Origin: Aquimarina amphilecti
Lineage (GTDB): Bacteria > Bacteroidota > Bacteroidia > Flavobacteriales > Flavobacteriaceae
Reading direction: 5' to 3'
Assembly: GCF_900109375.1 (NCBI RefSeq)
Contig: NZ_FOAB01000008.1
Span: 96,520-160,519, forward strand
Length of the DNA stretch: 64,000 nucleotides
Positions 27,268 through 37,392 of the stretch are shown piece after piece. Position 1 is the stretch's first letter; each line of letters opens with the position of its first letter. The position numbers and the translations under genes were made by a program. The notes under the pieces are model-generated. The model saw nothing but the letters and a program-made list of their open reading frames with translations, did not search any database and was not told where the DNA came from.

Positions 27268-29334
27268 ATGAGCGCACCGAAGAGATATACAATTACATCA
27301 GCTTTACCATATACAAATGGACCAATTCATATAGGACACCTAGCTGGGGTTTATGTTCCTGCAGATATATATTCTAGATATCTAAGAATTACAGGGAATG
27401 ACGTAGCCTTTATTTGTGGTAGTGATGAACACGGTGCCGCCATACCAATGCGTGCTAAAAAAGAAGGGGTTTCTCCTCAAGTAATTATTGATAAATACCA
27501 CACAATCATTAAAAAATCTTTTGAAGATTTCGGAATCACCTTTGATAATTACTCTAGAACATCTGCTCCTATTCATCACGAAACCGCTTCTGAATTTTTC
27601 AGAAAGTTATATGAAGACGGAAAATTTATTGAGGAAACTTCAGAGCAATTATATGACGCGGAAGCAGATCAATTTCTCGCCGATAGATTTGTAACTGGTA
27701 CTTGTCCAAAATGTGGTCACGAAGAGGCATATGGCGATCAGTGTGAAAACTGCGGCAGTTCACTGAATGCTACAGACCTTATCAACCCAAAATCTACAAT
27801 TTCTGGAGCAAAACCCACATTAAAACAAACGAAACATTGGTTTTTGCCATTAGATCAGTATGAAGATTTCTTAAGAGAATGGGTGTTAGTCGGTCATAAA
27901 AAAGATTGGAAAACTAACGTTTATGGTCAAATTAAATCTTGGGTAGATGATGGGCTAAGACCTAGAGCTGTTACCCGTGATTTAGATTGGGGAATCCCTG
28001 TTCCTGTAGAAGGTGCAGAAGGAAAAGTACTTTACGTGTGGTTTGATGCTCCAATTGGATATATATCATCTACTAAAGAATGGGCTGCTAGAGAAGGAAA
28101 AGATTGGGAACCATATTGGAAAGATAAAGATACAAAACTAGTACATTTCATAGGTAAAGATAATATTGTATTTCATTGTATTATCTTCCCGAGTATGCTA
28201 AAGGCAGAAGGAAGTTATATCCTACCAGAAAATGTACCTGCCAATGAGTTTTTGAACCTAGAAGGGAACAAACTTTCTACTTCTAAGAATTGGGCTGTTT
28301 GGTTACACGAATATTTAGAAGATTTCCCTGGCAAACAAGATGTGTTGAGATATGCACTAACGGCAAATGCCCCGGAAACAAAAGATAATGACTTTACTTG
28401 GAAAGATTTTCAAGATAGAAATAACAACGAACTAGTAGGTAATTTTGGAAACTTCATCAATCGTATTGTTGTATTAACCAATAAATATTATGATGGTATC
28501 GTTCCAGCTCCAAATGAATTTTCTGAGGTAGACCTGCAAACATTAACTGAATTAAGAGCATATCCAAATGTTATTAGCAGTTCTATCGAACGTTACCGCT
28601 TTAGAGAAGGTTCTCAAGAATTATTAAACGTCTCTAGGCTAGGGAATAAATATCTTGCCGACGAAGAACCATGGAAACTTATTAAAACAGATCCAGAGCG
28701 TGTTAAAACAATTATGTATGTTGGTTTACAAATTGCCGCTGCTCTAGCTGCATTATCAGAACCGTTTTTACCATTTACCTCTGAGAAATTAAAGAACATT
28801 CTTGCTATTAATTCTGATGAATTAAAAACAAACTGGAATGATATTTCTACAAAAGAAGTACTTCTTCCTGCAAATCATAAAATTGAAAAAGGAGAACTAT
28901 TATTCTCTAAAATCGAAGACGCTGATATCCAAAAACAACTAGATAAATTAGAAGCTACTAAAAAAGCGAACGAAGCAGAAAACAAAACAATAGAACCGCA
29001 AAAAGATACAGCTACCTTCGAAGATTTTACTAAAATGGATTTGCGTGTCGGAACCATTATGTCAGCTGAAAAAATGCCAAAAGCCAAAAAGTTATTAGTA
29101 TTGAAAGTAGATACTGGGATTAATACTAGAACGATCGTTTCAGGAATTGCAGAACATTTTAAACCTGAGGACTTAATTGGCAAAAAAGTGACTGTATTGG
29201 TAAATCTAGCTCCAAGAAAACTAAGAGGGGTAGAAAGCGAAGGAATGATTCTTATGACAGAAACTCCTACTGGGAAACTTGTATTTTTAAATCCAGATGA
29301 AGATGATGTGAATCCTGGTGCTATGATTAATTAA
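27268..29334 (+). CDS. metG: Methionyl-tRNA synthetase
   Basis: A 688-residue class I synthetase charging tRNA-Met. The HIGH motif is at residues 21-24 ([10 protein letters not shown]). The knuckle zinc ligands are [18 protein letters not shown]. The KMSKS equivalent is the variant KLSTSKNW. The anticodon-binding domain follows. The last ~100 residues ([20 protein letters not shown] onward) form an appended EMAP-II/Trbp111-type tRNA-binding domain used for dimerisation. The start is the ATG at 27268 ([18 protein letters not shown]); the promoter -7 box overlaps the earlier in-frame start. Monocistronic. Confidence 0.97.
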   Translation: MSAPKRYTITSALPYTNGPIHIGHLAGVYVPADIYSRYLRITGNDVAFICGSDEHGAAIPMRAKKEGVSPQVIIDKYHTIIKKSFEDFGITFDNYSRTSAPIHHETASEFFRKLYEDGKFIEETSEQLYDAEADQFLADRFVTGTCPKCGHEEAYGDQCENCGSSLNATDLINPKSTISGAKPTLKQTKHWFLPLDQYEDFLREWVLVGHKKDWKTNVYGQIKSWVDDGLRPRAVTRDLDWGIPVPVEGAEGKVLYVWFDAPIGYISSTKEWAAREGKDWEPYWKDKDTKLVHFIGKDNIVFHCIIFPSMLKAEGSYILPENVPANEFLNLEGNKLSTSKNWAVWLHEYLEDFPGKQDVLRYALTANAPETKDNDFTWKDFQDRNNNELVGNFGNFINRIVVLTNKYYDGIVPAPNEFSEVDLQTLTELRAYPNVISSSIERYRFREGSQELLNVSRLGNKYLADEEPWKLIKTDPERVKTIMYVGLQIAAALAALSEPFLPFTSEKLKNILAINSDELKTNWNDISTKEVLLPANHKIEKGELLFSKIEDADIQKQLDKLEATKKANEAENKTIEPQKDTATFEDFTKMDLRVGTIMSAEKMPKAKKLLVLKVDTGINTRTIVSGIAEHFKPEDLIGKKVTVLVNLAPRKLRGVESEGMILMTETPTGKLVFLNPDEDDVNPGAMIN

Positions 29335-29358
29335 TATTCAAATAACACATGAGCTACT

Positions 29359-30612
29359 TCAATTTTCTTCTATATCTTTTCTAAGATCTAATTTCCTAAA
29401 GGCTGGAGAAATAATAGATGTAAAAACAACTGTAAGTAATGTCATACTTCCGCCAAATACAACGGCAGTTACAGTGCCCATGTATTTGGCGGTAATACCA
29501 CTTTCGAAAGCTCCTAATTCGTTTGATGACCCCACAAACATTGAATTTACAGAAGAAACCCTTCCTCGCATATGATCAGGGGTTTTAAGTTGTAATATAG
29601 TTTGTCTTATCACCATTGAAATTCCATCAGTAATTCCACTAAAAAATAATGCAATTACAGAAATCCAAAAAATAGAAGAAACACCAAAAATTATAATACT
29701 AACTCCAAACCCAAAAACAGCTAATAACAACTTTATACCTGCTTTTTTGTTAATAGGAAAATAAGCAGTGGTAAACATAATTATAAAAGCTCCTACTGCT
29801 GGAGCAGCTCTTAAAATACCAAAACCTTGTGGACCAACTTTAAGGATATCTTGAGCAAAAACTGGTAATAATGCAATAGCACCTCCAAAAAGAACAGCCA
29901 CCATATCTAAGGTAAGAGCTCCTAAAACTGCTTTCGTCTTAAAAACAAACCTTAATCCTTCTTTTAAACTTTCAAATATAGGCTCACCAATATTAGGATT
30001 CATTATTGGTTTTCTAGGAATCTTAAATAAACAAATAAAAGCTAGTAAAGCCCAACCAACGATTATTAACATAGACCAATGCACATCAATCAAACCAATC
30101 ATAAACCCTGCAAGTGCTGGTCCAGCAACTGCGCCTATTTGCCAAGTAGAACTACTCCACGTTGCAGCGTTCGGATAGATCTTTTTGGGAACTAACAATG
30201 CTAAAAGAGAAAATATAGTAGGACCTAAAAAAGCTCTAACAATACCTCCTAAAAAAACCAGGGAATAAATTCCATACAAAATAGTAGATTCAGCCAAAGA
30301 ATGGGTAATGCTAGGCCAAGTTAATAACAACAACCCTAGACTAATTCCTAAAAAACCTAAAATGCATATAAATAATAAATTCCTTTTCTCTTTTTGATCA
30401 ACAATATGACCTGCAAACAAAGCCAAAGAAACGGCTGGAACTACTTCCATTAACCCAATAATACCCAAAGAAAGAGGATCTTTTGTAATACTATAAACTT
30501 GCCATTCGATAACTATAAACTGCATAGTCCATGCCATAACAAGTGACACCCGTATTAATAAAAAAATAGTAAACTCTTTATATCGTAACGCTGAGTAAGG
30601 ATCATTTTTCAT
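29359..30612 (-). CDS. MFS transporter (enterobactin-exporter-like clade)
   Basis: A 417-residue inner-membrane protein with about 12 hydrophobic helices. The loop between helices 2 and 3 carries the MFS motif in degenerate form (GHIVDQKEKRNLL). The second half begins at EGLRFVFKTKAVLGALTLDM, a feature of the MFS_3/EntS-like clade that also includes many orphan multidrug-type exporters. The region QTILQLKTPDHMRGRVSSVN is conserved in that clade. The substrate cannot be read. Divergent from the HDAC-like gene, with 74 bp between them. Confidence 0.88.
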   Translation of the reverse strand: MKNDPYSALRYKEFTIFLLIRVSLVMAWTMQFIVIEWQVYSITKDPLSLGIIGLMEVVPAVSLALFAGHIVDQKEKRNLLFICILGFLGISLGLLLLTWPSITHSLAESTILYGIYSLVFLGGIVRAFLGPTIFSLLALLVPKKIYPNAATWSSSTWQIGAVAGPALAGFMIGLIDVHWSMLIIVGWALLAFICLFKIPRKPIMNPNIGEPIFESLKEGLRFVFKTKAVLGALTLDMVAVLFGGAIALLPVFAQDILKVGPQGFGILRAAPAVGAFIIMFTTAYFPINKKAGIKLLLAVFGFGVSIIIFGVSSIFWISVIALFFSGITDGISMVIRQTILQLKTPDHMRGRVSSVNSMFVGSSNELGAFESGITAKYMGTVTAVVFGGSMTLLTVVFTSIISPAFRKLDLRKDIEEN

Positions 30613-30634
30613 TAAAAAGGTAATTAGTTGTTTA

Positions 30635-30643
30635 GCAAAGATA
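30635..30643 (-). promoter_or_regulatory. -7 element for the MFS gene
   Basis: Read on the minus strand, TATCTTTGC matches TAnnTTTGC exactly, 23 bp before the ATG at 30612. No clear TTG at -33. Confidence 0.5.
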
Positions 30644-30686
30644 GTATCTTCGTGTTCATAATATAAATGATTCTTGGCTTATCTAA

Positions 30687-31589
30687 ATGCTAAAAATAGC
30701 ATATCACTCTATATATAAACATCCATTACCAGAAGGACATCGTTTTCCGATGATCAAGTATGAATTATTACCCCAACAATTGTTACATGAAGGCACCTGT
30801 AACCAAGAACACTTCTTTACACCAGAAATACTTAATTCTACCCCTATTTTAGCTGTTCACACCAAAGAATACTATAAAGAGCTTACAGAACTCACATTAG
30901 ATCGAAAAGCAGTACGTAAAATTGGTTTCCCTTTATCGCAAGAACTCGTCGATCGAGAAGTAATCATTGCAGATGGTACTAGGAAAGCTTCAGAATATGC
31001 AATAAAAAATGGTATCGCAATGAACATAGCTGGAGGTACTCATCACGCCTATAGTAATCGCGGTGAAGCCTTTTGTTTATTAAATGATCAAGCTATTGGT
31101 GCTAGATATCTACTACAAAAACAATTCGCACAAAAGATATTAATTGTAGATCTGGATGTACATCAAGGAAATGGCACAGCGGAAATATTTGAGAATGATA
31201 CGGATGTATTTACATTCTCGATGCACGGAGCAAGTAATTATCCTTTTAAAAAAGAAAAATCTGATCTCGACATACCGCTTATCAATGGAACAAAAGATCA
31301 AGATTATCTAAAAATCCTAAAAGAAACACTCCCAAAACTTATTGAAACACAAAAACCTGATTTCATATATTATTTATGCGGAGTAGATATTTTGGCCTCC
31401 GATAAATTAGGCAAACTGGGATGTACAATTGAAGGCTGTAAAGAAAGAGATCGATTTGTATTACAAACTTGTAAAGATTATTCAATTCCTATAATGTGTT
31501 CCATGGGTGGTGGATATTCTCCTGATATCAAAACTATTATTGAAGCACACGCTAATACCTTTCGATTAGCTCAGGAAATTTATTTCTAA
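30687..31589 (+). CDS. Histone-deacetylase-superfamily hydrolase (acetylpolyamine/AcuC-like)
   Basis: A 300-residue zinc amidohydrolase of the arginase/HDAC fold. The general-base histidine pair is GGTHHAY (H119, H120). Zinc ligands are D157 and H159 in DLDVHQGNGT and D234 in CGVDILASDKLG. The catalytic tyrosine lies in MGGGYSPD. Bacteria lack histones, so the family acts on acetylated proteins, acetylpolyamines or other amides; this member's substrate is not evident. Divergent from the MFS transporter and 159 bp upstream of the zinc-ribbon/GIDE pair. Confidence 0.9.
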   Translation: MLKIAYHSIYKHPLPEGHRFPMIKYELLPQQLLHEGTCNQEHFFTPEILNSTPILAVHTKEYYKELTELTLDRKAVRKIGFPLSQELVDREVIIADGTRKASEYAIKNGIAMNIAGGTHHAYSNRGEAFCLLNDQAIGARYLLQKQFAQKILIVDLDVHQGNGTAEIFENDTDVFTFSMHGASNYPFKKEKSDLDIPLINGTKDQDYLKILKETLPKLIETQKPDFIYYLCGVDILASDKLGKLGCTIEGCKERDRFVLQTCKDYSIPIMCSMGGGYSPDIKTIIEAHANTFRLAQEIYF

Positions 31590-31748
31590 TACAACTAAAA
31601 CTTTTTAAATTATAGTTTTATACTGCATACCTCCTATTGTATTTACAAATAAAAAATCTCATTTAACAAATCTCCCAAAAAAATCTATATACAGCCATTT
31701 ACAAACGATTAAATCAGATTATTGTATATTGCTAATAAATACACCTTT

Positions 31749-32099
31749 ATGCAAAAAGATTGTCCTGAATGTGGTGAAAAGATTATTGGTCGTGCAGACA
31801 AAAAGTTCTGTAGTGATTATTGTCGCAACGCCTTTAATAACAAACTAAATAAGGATAGCAAAAACTTAGTAAGAAATATCAACAACCGTCTTAGAAAAAA
31901 TTATAGAATTCTAGAAGAACTCAATCCAAATGAAAAGACAAAAACTACTAAATCAAAATTAATCGCAAAGGGATTTGATTTTCAGTTTTTCACAAGTATT
32001 TACACTACAAAAGTTGGGACGGTATATTATTTCATTTACGATCAAGGATACCTCCCTTTAGAAAATGAATACTACGCTTTAGTAAAAAGAAATAGTTGA
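31749..32099 (+). CDS. Small zinc-ribbon protein
   Basis: A 116-residue protein counted from the ATG at 31749. The frame is open from the TTG at 31722, but the ATG precedes the domain. The N-terminus is a four-cysteine zinc ribbon, CPECGEKIIG then FCSDYCRNAFNNK, a pattern seen in DUF2116/YacG-like ribbons. The rest is basic and helical, then ends in a beta-rich tail (GTVYYFIYDQGYLPLENEYY). Likely binds nucleic acid or protein; function unknown. It lies 1 bp upstream of the GIDE-domain gene, so the two are translated together. Confidence 0.8.
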   Translation: MQKDCPECGEKIIGRADKKFCSDYCRNAFNNKLNKDSKNLVRNINNRLRKNYRILEELNPNEKTKTTKSKLIAKGFDFQFFTSIYTTKVGTVYYFIYDQGYLPLENEYYALVKRNS

Positions 32100-32100
32100 T

Positions 32101-32811
32101 ATGCACTTTTTAAAACTTCAGCTAGTAGCTATAGGAGATAGTGGATTCTTTTTTATTTTTCTATTTGGAATTATCATTTTTCTTATTCTTTCTCAAGTTT
32201 ATAATAAGAAAAACAAGATGTTGCGAAAATTAAAAGAACATTCTTTTAAAAAAATTCCACTTTGTAAAGAAAATGAATATATCAAAATTAAAGGTAAAGC
32301 TTTGTCTATTGCTAAGCCCTTAATCTCTCCAATTGGGAAAAGAGAATGTTTGTATTATAAAATCCAAATAGAGGAAAAGAGAAGTAATGGAAAAAGTAGT
32401 TCTTGGAGAACAATTATTAACGAAGAAAAGTTTCAAGATTTCATTCTTGAAAGTGAAGGAAACAAAGCAATTATCAATACAGAAATTTCAAAAAAAAATA
32501 AAATTACGTATCTTAACCAAGACATTGAGTATACTTCTGGAACTTGGAAGGATGCACCGGTTTTTTTAGAAAAACTTCTACAATCGCACGGAAGAGAAAG
32601 TACAGGGTTTTTAGGTTTTAACAAAAGTATTCGATATAAGGAGGGCGCAATAGAAATTGGAGAGAAGATAACAATATTAGGCATAGGAAAATGGAAAGAA
32701 TCCGATCATAATTTTGATCGATATTCTTCCAAAACTTTATATGTGTCAGGAGATAGTGAGCGTAAACTTATCATAACTGATCTTTCTAAAATAACTGAAT
32801 CAAAAAGATAA
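32101..32811 (+). CDS. Membrane protein with GIDE (E3 ubiquitin ligase-like) domain
   Basis: A 236-residue protein with one membrane helix (residues ~13-33, GFFFIFLFGIIIFLILSQVY). After it comes a GIDE-type domain: IKIKGKALSIAKPLISPIGK, ECLYYKIQIEEKR, the aromatic SSSWRTI, and the GEKITILGIGKW strand. The domain is named from eukaryotic mitochondrial E3 ligases (MUL1), but here no RING is present, so no ubiquitin role can be claimed; in bacteria it is a membrane-associated domain of unknown function. Coupled to the zinc-ribbon gene upstream and convergent with a CBS protein. Confidence 0.72.
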   Translation: MHFLKLQLVAIGDSGFFFIFLFGIIIFLILSQVYNKKNKMLRKLKEHSFKKIPLCKENEYIKIKGKALSIAKPLISPIGKRECLYYKIQIEEKRSNGKSSSWRTIINEEKFQDFILESEGNKAIINTEISKKNKITYLNQDIEYTSGTWKDAPVFLEKLLQSHGRESTGFLGFNKSIRYKEGAIEIGEKITILGIGKWKESDHNFDRYSSKTLYVSGDSERKLIITDLSKITESKR

Positions 32812-32812
32812 C

Positions 32813-33283
32813 TTAAACATCTCTCCAGTTTTGACCTTTCATCTCTAACGCAGCTTTCATGACATCTTTTTGACTTATTTGCCCTACCAATTTACCATTT
32901 TCTAAAATTGGAAAACGCCTTCTTTTACTTTCTAAGAATTTATTAGCAGCATCAAAAATACTAACATTACCGTCTATGGTATCTACATCTTTCGCCATAA
33001 ACCTTTCCACATTAGCATCATCAATTGGCATATTATAATAACGACTTTCATTTAGTTGCTTAATACAATCTCCTTCAGAAATAACACCTAATAATTCATT
33101 TCGTTCATTAACTACTGGACCTCCAGAAATCTTATTTTTAATTAAGGTTTCCATCACCTCCATTACGGATTGTTTTGGAGAAAAAGTGATTAAGTTTCTA
33201 GTCATGTAATCCGAAACTTTAATTGGAGTATTATCCTGCTTTTTTACCTTGGTTCTAGCGCCTTGAAAACTTATAATTCCCAT
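32813..33283 (-). CDS. CBS-domain pair protein
   Basis: A 156-residue stand-alone tandem CBS protein (Bateman module). CBS1 runs from VSDYMTRNLITFSPKQSVME to NELLGVISEGDCI, and CBS2 from ERFMAKDVDTIDGNVSIFDA to GKLVGQISQKDVM. Such modules bind adenosine nucleotides. No enzyme domain is attached. It ends 1 bp from the convergent GIDE gene and has its own promoter-like site upstream. Confidence 0.92.
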   Translation of the reverse strand: MGIISFQGARTKVKKQDNTPIKVSDYMTRNLITFSPKQSVMEVMETLIKNKISGGPVVNERNELLGVISEGDCIKQLNESRYYNMPIDDANVERFMAKDVDTIDGNVSIFDAANKFLESKRRRFPILENGKLVGQISQKDVMKAALEMKGQNWRDV

Positions 33284-33595
33284 AATAATAGTGATTTAGT
33301 GAATCTTAAATATAGTAATTTTGAATTACTTATTCAATAGCATTTTAACATTTATGATGATAAAATCTGATTTTATTACCTTTATCAAAATTACTTAATC
33401 CACCAAAATTTAGATATTTCCTAAAAAAATATCATTCACGTAGACTATCTTAAAAGATATTAAACAAATGAGGAAAATAAGAATCAATTTGACAAAAGTG
33501 AGTTCACTCCTATTACTTTTTCAAAATACCTCTTCCTCCATTGACATCATAGACTATATATTTTCGATTAGACTAACAAAACAAACTAAACACTG
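33284..33595. other. 312-bp divergent intergenic region (CBS / M28 peptidase)
   Basis: It holds a promoter-like site for the CBS gene at its left edge and, on the plus strand, only weak AT-rich candidates before the peptidase start. No small ORF or RNA gene was recognised. Confidence 0.4.
33307..33337 (-). promoter_or_regulatory. Promoter-like site of the CBS gene
   Basis: On the minus strand, TTG (33335-33337) is followed after 20 bp by TATATTTA (33314 down to 33307), one mismatch from TAnnTTTG, 23 bp upstream of the ATG. Confidence 0.45.
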
Positions 33596-35995
33596 ATGAA
33601 AAAAATTCTTTCAGTACTCACATTTATATGTATTCTTTTCTCTGTATGGTATACCTTTTACAGTAGTATGCCTCAACAAATATCTGGTCTTGATACACCG
33701 GAGCAAGAGTTCTCTACATTAAGAGCATTAGAGCACGTTAAAAAAATCTCTGAAAAACCTCATTATTTAGGAAGTTCGGCACACGAAGAATCTAAAAATT
33801 ACATTTTAGAAGAACTTAAAAAACTAGGCTTATCCGCAGAAGTTCAGGAAGGATTCTCTATTGGAGATAAAGGAACAATGAGTAAACCTCAAAATATAGT
33901 AGCTAAAATAAAAGGTACTAAATCAGGAAAAGCGTTACTCTTATTATCACATTATGACAGCAGTCAACATTCTTCTTATGGTGCTAGTGATGCTGCTAGT
34001 GGTGTTGCAACGATTTTAGAAAGCGTAAGAGCTTATTTAAGTCAAAATAAAACCCCAACTAATGATATTATCATTTGTATTACAGATGGAGAAGAATTAG
34101 GGTTAAATGGAGCAGATTTATTTGTATCTGAACATCAATGGGCAAAAGATGTAGGGCTTGTTCTTAATTTTGAAGCCAGAGGAAGTGGTGGGAATTCTTT
34201 TATGTTGATGGAGACTAATGGTAAAAATGGTAAATTGATAGAAGAATTCATTAAAGCTGATCCCGAATTTCCGGTCACAAATTCTCTAGCTTATAGTATT
34301 TACAAACTTCTCCCCAATGATACAGATTTAACCGTTTTTAGAAAACACGGAGATATTGAAGGGTATAATTTTGCTTTTATAGATGACCATTTCGACTATC
34401 ATACAGAAAATGATATCTGGCAAAATCTTGACTTAAACACCTTACAACACCAAGGTAGCTACTTAATGCCACTACTAACCTATTTTTCTGATGCTGATAT
34501 TACTAACCTAAAATCTGAACAAGACTTTTTATACTTTAATATTCCCATATTTAAAATCATAAAATATCCATTCCAATGGATTTATCCTTTACTAGGGATA
34601 GCAATATTTCTTTTTATTGGACTTATTATATATGGAAAAGCGAGATATAGAATTAATTTTAGTGAAGTTGGAAGTGGGTTTTTAGCATTTATTATTTCTA
34701 CAGGATTAGCAGGAGTACTTGGTTTTGGACTTTGGAAGCTAGTACTGATAATATATCCTGAATATCACGATATACTACACGGTTTTCCTTACAATGGATA
34801 TTATTATATAGCTGGAGCTGTATTGCTTTCGGTTGCAACATTCTTTAAAGTATATAGTATTTTTAATAATGTAGAAGAACTTCCAAGTATATTAGTAGCG
34901 CCATTGTTTTTTTGGATACTAATCTGTGGAGCTGCTGCCGTATATCTAAAAGGTGCAAGTTATTTTATCATTCCTGTACTACTCTGTCTTTTATGTCAAT
35001 TTATATTGATTAATCAGAAAAGACCTTTCCCTTTTTTGATGCTTATTTTATGTTTACCATCCATTTTTATGATGGCTCCTTTTATTGCAACTTTTCCAGT
35101 CGCTTTAGGGTTAAAAATAACTTTTGCTTCCTCTGTTCTTACGGTTCTATTATGTACCCTATTATTACCAATATTTGGTTTTTATACTAAAAAAAGTATG
35201 ATAGGTACTGTCGCCTTTATAATTGCTGTAGTATCTATTGGCGCTTCTCATTATAAATCAAGTTTTACCGAAGAAAGACAAAAACCAAACAGTTTGGTTT
35301 ATATATTAAACGAAGACAAGAACAAAGCATACTGGGCGTCTTATGATCATACTTTAGATTCCTGGACTAAAAACTATATCGACCGTCTTAAAAATATTGC
35401 AAAAGATTGGAATCAAAATACCATCGAAAGTAAGTATAGCAACGCTTTTAACTATGTAAATGAAGCTCCTTTAAAAGACATTAAATCTTCTAGAATAGAA
35501 ACTTCTTTTGATAGTATTAATGGAAATATGAGAATATTAGATCTATGTATCCGTCCTCAAAGAGATATTAATAGAATGGATTTATTTATCCGTAAATCTT
35601 TTAAATTTGAAAGCTTATCAGCTAATGGCGTTTCCACAAAAGATATTACTGGTAAAGATGGCTTTGTCAAAAATTCTTTTACCGAACGCACTGGTAATCG
35701 ATTATTAACATATCACGTAAGAAATAACGAATCTCTAGAATTAAGAATGGAGTTCCATAAAGATTCTCTTCCTGAAATCGTTCTATATGAATCTTCTTAT
35801 GATTTATTAGAAAGTGACTTATTTTCTATTCCAAAACGTTCTGAAACGATGATTCCAAAACCCTTTATTCTTAATGATGCCATAACTATTAAGAAAACAT
35901 TGACATTGGAATATGTAGAAAAAACTATAGATTCTGCATCTTTGCAAACAAACCAATCTTCAAACTTATCAGAAGATAATGAGCAAACAAATTAG
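33596..35995 (+). CDS. Membrane-bound M28 family metallopeptidase
   Basis: A 799-residue membrane peptidase. An N-terminal membrane anchor (residues ~5-22) is followed by an M28 catalytic domain: LLSHYDSSQ (zinc ligand), ASDAASGVATILE (bridging Asp), ITDGEELGLNGADLF (catalytic Glu pair), NFEARGSGG, and DHFDYHTENDIW with the last histidine. From about residue 325 to 570 there are some eight to nine hydrophobic helices, and then a ~200-residue soluble C-terminal domain. The layout matches bacterial relatives of the ER peptidase Fxna/ERMP1 group. It overlaps the next gene by 17 bp. Confidence 0.88.
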   Translation: MKKILSVLTFICILFSVWYTFYSSMPQQISGLDTPEQEFSTLRALEHVKKISEKPHYLGSSAHEESKNYILEELKKLGLSAEVQEGFSIGDKGTMSKPQNIVAKIKGTKSGKALLLLSHYDSSQHSSYGASDAASGVATILESVRAYLSQNKTPTNDIIICITDGEELGLNGADLFVSEHQWAKDVGLVLNFEARGSGGNSFMLMETNGKNGKLIEEFIKADPEFPVTNSLAYSIYKLLPNDTDLTVFRKHGDIEGYNFAFIDDHFDYHTENDIWQNLDLNTLQHQGSYLMPLLTYFSDADITNLKSEQDFLYFNIPIFKIIKYPFQWIYPLLGIAIFLFIGLIIYGKARYRINFSEVGSGFLAFIISTGLAGVLGFGLWKLVLIIYPEYHDILHGFPYNGYYYIAGAVLLSVATFFKVYSIFNNVEELPSILVAPLFFWILICGAAAVYLKGASYFIIPVLLCLLCQFILINQKRPFPFLMLILCLPSIFMMAPFIATFPVALGLKITFASSVLTVLLCTLLLPIFGFYTKKSMIGTVAFIIAVVSIGASHYKSSFTEERQKPNSLVYILNEDKNKAYWASYDHTLDSWTKNYIDRLKNIAKDWNQNTIESKYSNAFNYVNEAPLKDIKSSRIETSFDSINGNMRILDLCIRPQRDINRMDLFIRKSFKFESLSANGVSTKDITGKDGFVKNSFTERTGNRLLTYHVRNNESLELRMEFHKDSLPEIVLYESSYDLLESDLFSIPKRSETMIPKPFILNDAITIKKTLTLEYVEKTIDSASLQTNQSSNLSEDNEQTN

Positions 35996-36800
35996 TGTAT
36001 TAGGAACGGGATGGTTAGGATTACCTCTAGCAAAAGCTCTTTTAAAAGAAGAGTACATAGTAAAAGGGGCTTCTACAACAGAAAGTAAATTAGACAATCT
36101 GAAAACTGAAGGAATTGACCCATACCTCCTAGAAATTAAAGAAGATGGCCCTAAAGGAGATATTCGTTCATTCTTAGAAAAAAGTCAAATATTAATAATT
36201 AATATTCCACCTGGATTGCGCAGAAATCCGGAAAGCAATTTTGTTGCAAAAATAAATAGTTTAATTCCATCTATTGAGAATTCGACAATTGAGAAAGTCA
36301 TTTTCATTAGCTCTACTTCTATTTTTGCCGATGAAGAACAATTTCCCTTAATTACTTCAGAAACCACCCCTAACGCTTCTACAAATGCTGGCAAACAATT
36401 AATAGAGGCAGAACAACTATTGCAAGAAAATCAAAAGCTTAATACTATTATTCTCCGTTTTGCAGGTTTGTTCGATAGCAGAAGACATCCTGCCACCATG
36501 CTGTCCAAAAGAAAAAATATTAAAAATCCATTAGCTCCGGTAAATCTTGTTCATCGAGAAGATTGTATTGGAATTATCAAAAAAATTATCAAAGCTAACA
36601 AGTGGAACAAAACCTTTAACGCATCTTATCCAGACCATCCTTCAAAATCAGAATATTATAGTATGATCTGCAAACAAATGGAATTACCAACTCCTGATTA
36701 TAATTTTGAGACAACTTCTAAAGGAAAAATTATTGATTCCAAAAAGTTACAAAACGACTTGAAATATAGCTTTAAAAGAAATCTGTATTTATTCAGTTAA
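35979..36800 (+). CDS. NAD(P)-dependent epimerase/SDR (YeeZ-like)
   Basis: A 273-residue extended short-chain dehydrogenase-like protein. The dinucleotide motif is at the very start, SVLGTGWLGLPLAKAL, the W-L-G variant seen in YeeZ-type proteins. Other blocks are INIPPGLRRNP, VIFISSTSIF, LRFAGLFDSRRHPATML and VNLVHREDCIGII. Substrate unknown. It starts within the last codons of the M28 gene (17-bp overlap, different frame) and ends in a 12-bp convergent overlap with the next lipoprotein gene. Confidence 0.87.
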   Translation: MSKQISVLGTGWLGLPLAKALLKEEYIVKGASTTESKLDNLKTEGIDPYLLEIKEDGPKGDIRSFLEKSQILIINIPPGLRRNPESNFVAKINSLIPSIENSTIEKVIFISSTSIFADEEQFPLITSETTPNASTNAGKQLIEAEQLLQENQKLNTIILRFAGLFDSRRHPATMLSKRKNIKNPLAPVNLVHREDCIGIIKKIIKANKWNKTFNASYPDHPSKSEYYSMICKQMELPTPDYNFETTSKGKIIDSKKLQNDLKYSFKRNLYLFS

Positions 36801-37355
36801 CTCCGACAAGTCTAATCGTTTGATCAAGGAATCAATTAATTGTTCTTGTCTGTATGGATTGGGGAGCGTAAATCGATTACCATATTTAAGTTTATGAAAC
36901 CTCTCCAAATAGAACGAAAAACTACCAGGCTTAAGGTCTTCATTTATATAAGCCTTATACAAATAGGCAAAGTTTCTTTGCCTAGACTCAATGCTTCCTG
37001 AATGATGAATAACAATCCAAGGAGTTCCAGCTGCTAGTTCTCCTAATGTATCTTTAGATGGGTGTCCATATTCTTGCAAATACAGTTCAATTTTTTGAAG
37101 ATTAGCTCGATCATTTTTAATCATCTGCTGTATCGCTTTCTCTTTTTCATTACTATCATACCCGAACTCTAACTCTACTTCGTTAAGAGCCTTTCGCACT
37201 TTTTGATCTTGTCTATGTATTTTTTCTAAAAAAGCTATCTTTTGGTCATTCGTAACCAAAGATTTAACCTCAAGAATAATTTCTTCACTTATTTTGTCCT
37301 CCTTATTACAAGCAACTATCAATACAAAAAGTAAATAACATATAATCTTATTCAT
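36789..37355 (-). CDS. Lipoprotein of unknown function, DUF6624-like (copy A)
   Basis: A 188-residue lipoprotein (lipobox LIVAC, Cys16) with a charged helical middle and a conserved block QKIELYLQEYGHPSKDTLGE, then TPWIVIHHSGS and FYLERFHKL. The GHP...GELAA...IHHS layout recalls the DUF6624 family, but this is from memory. Paralogue of the next gene upstream (37393-37896), from which it is separated by 37 bp; they form an operon. The 3' end overlaps the SDR gene by 12 bp. Function unknown; periplasmic or outer-membrane lipid-anchored. Confidence 0.78.
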   Translation of the reverse strand: MNKIICYLLFVLIVACNKEDKISEEIILEVKSLVTNDQKIAFLEKIHRQDQKVRKALNEVELEFGYDSNEKEKAIQQMIKNDRANLQKIELYLQEYGHPSKDTLGELAAGTPWIVIHHSGSIESRQRNFAYLYKAYINEDLKPGSFSFYLERFHKLKYGNRFTLPNPYRQEQLIDSLIKRLDLSELTE

Positions 37356-37392
37356 GATTTTTTAATCCTAAATATTATAGCCCTGTAAAGAG

